This document shows, in pieces, positions 5,348 through 5,515 of a DNA stretch of 5,515 nt. The stretch comes from Caldisphaera sp046536515 (GTDB lineage: Archaea > Thermoproteota > Thermoprotei_A > Sulfolobales > Acidilobaceae), in NCBI RefSeq assembly GCF_046536515.1, contig NZ_JAWDMQ010000072.1, positions 1 to 5,515 on the forward strand, in the 5' to 3' direction. Below the pieces are notes generated by a model that did not search any database, was not told where the DNA came from, and saw nothing but the letters and a program-made list of their open reading frames with translations. The translations under genes and the position numbers were made by a program. Within the stretch, counting starts at the first letter, position 1. The number at the start of each line of letters is the position of its first letter.

Positions 5348-5515
5348 TTAAAGTTCTATTCTAGAATTTTCCCCTATAACTAATTTTAATGTTCTGGACT
5401 TATCATTAACTTTCTCTACTATGGCGTTTTGACCTATAAGTGAATCTCTAATAAATACTCCTTTTACTGAAGCACCATCAAGAATAACGCTGTTTTCAAT
5501 TTCAGAATCAAATAC
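5348..5515 (-). CDS. Long-form glucose-1-phosphate thymidylyltransferase (RmlA type), C-terminal end only
   Basis: The minus strand is open from the window edge to TAA at 5348-5350 and gives 55 residues. They begin VFDSEIENSVILDGASVKGV, continue IRDSLIGQNAIVEKVNDKS and end LKLVIGENSRIEL. The hexapeptide-like turns (SEIENSVI, ASVKGVFI, DSLIGQNAIV) form a left-handed beta-helix. The ending LxLVIGExSRIEL is characteristic of the long RmlA subfamily (glucose-1-phosphate thymidylyltransferases with a beta-helix tail), rather than plain mannose-1-phosphate guanylyltransferases. These enzymes make dTDP-glucose from dTTP and glucose-1-phosphate, the first step towards dTDP-rhamnose and other deoxysugars for surface glycans. 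The catalytic N-terminal domain lies outside the window, so substrate specificity cannot be confirmed. Transcription runs on the same strand as the other glycan genes. Confidence 0.85.
   Translation of the reverse strand, partial: VFDSEIENSVILDGASVKGVFIRDSLIGQNAIVEKVNDKSRTLKLVIGENSRIEL

Overview
The window looks like chromosomal DNA of a thermoacidophilic archaeon of the order Sulfolobales. The main reason is a decayed thermopsin (peptidase family A5), a family centred on Sulfolobales, Thermoplasmatales and their relatives. TATA-like boxes close to the start codons, frequent TTG starts, very AT-rich intergenic DNA and no sigma-type promoters also fit. The exact genus cannot be told from the sequence.

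Layout from left to right: (1) 1-160, minus strand: N-terminal end of a GT4-type (GT-B) glycosyltransferase that runs off the window. (2) 161-474: gene-free promoter region of that gene. (3) 475-1544, minus strand: a GT2-type (GT-A) glycosyltransferase inactivated by only two lesions, an in-frame amber codon at codon 30 and a one-base loss in a C run near the 3' end. It is much more GC-rich than its surroundings. (4) 1545-2662: about 1.1 kb without an intact gene, holding possible coding debris and several palindromes and repeats. (5) 2663-3679, minus strand: the only complete and apparently intact gene, an FkbM-family SAM-dependent methyltransferase. (6) 3680-3924: AT-rich spacer with the FkbM promoter. 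(7) 3925-5206, plus strand: a heavily decayed thermopsin-like secreted acid protease with a C-terminal membrane anchor, broken by several stops and about nine frame changes. (8) 5348-5515, minus strand: C-terminal end of a long-form glucose-1-phosphate thymidylyltransferase (RmlA type, left-handed beta-helix tail).

Together, two glycosyltransferases, an FkbM methyltransferase and a sugar-nucleotide synthase suggest an accessory surface-glycan locus (exopolysaccharide, S-layer N-glycan or glycolipid sugars). RmlA-type enzymes supply dTDP-activated sugars, GT2/GT4 enzymes transfer sugars, and FkbM enzymes O-methylate glycans or related substrates. The locus is partly degraded: the GT2 gene looks freshly broken, while the thermopsin looks old and eroded. 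I see no CRISPR array, tRNA, rRNA, intact insertion sequence or clearly new multi-gene system. The most useful results are the reconstruction of the two pseudogenes and the palindrome/repeat clusters at 2305-2659.
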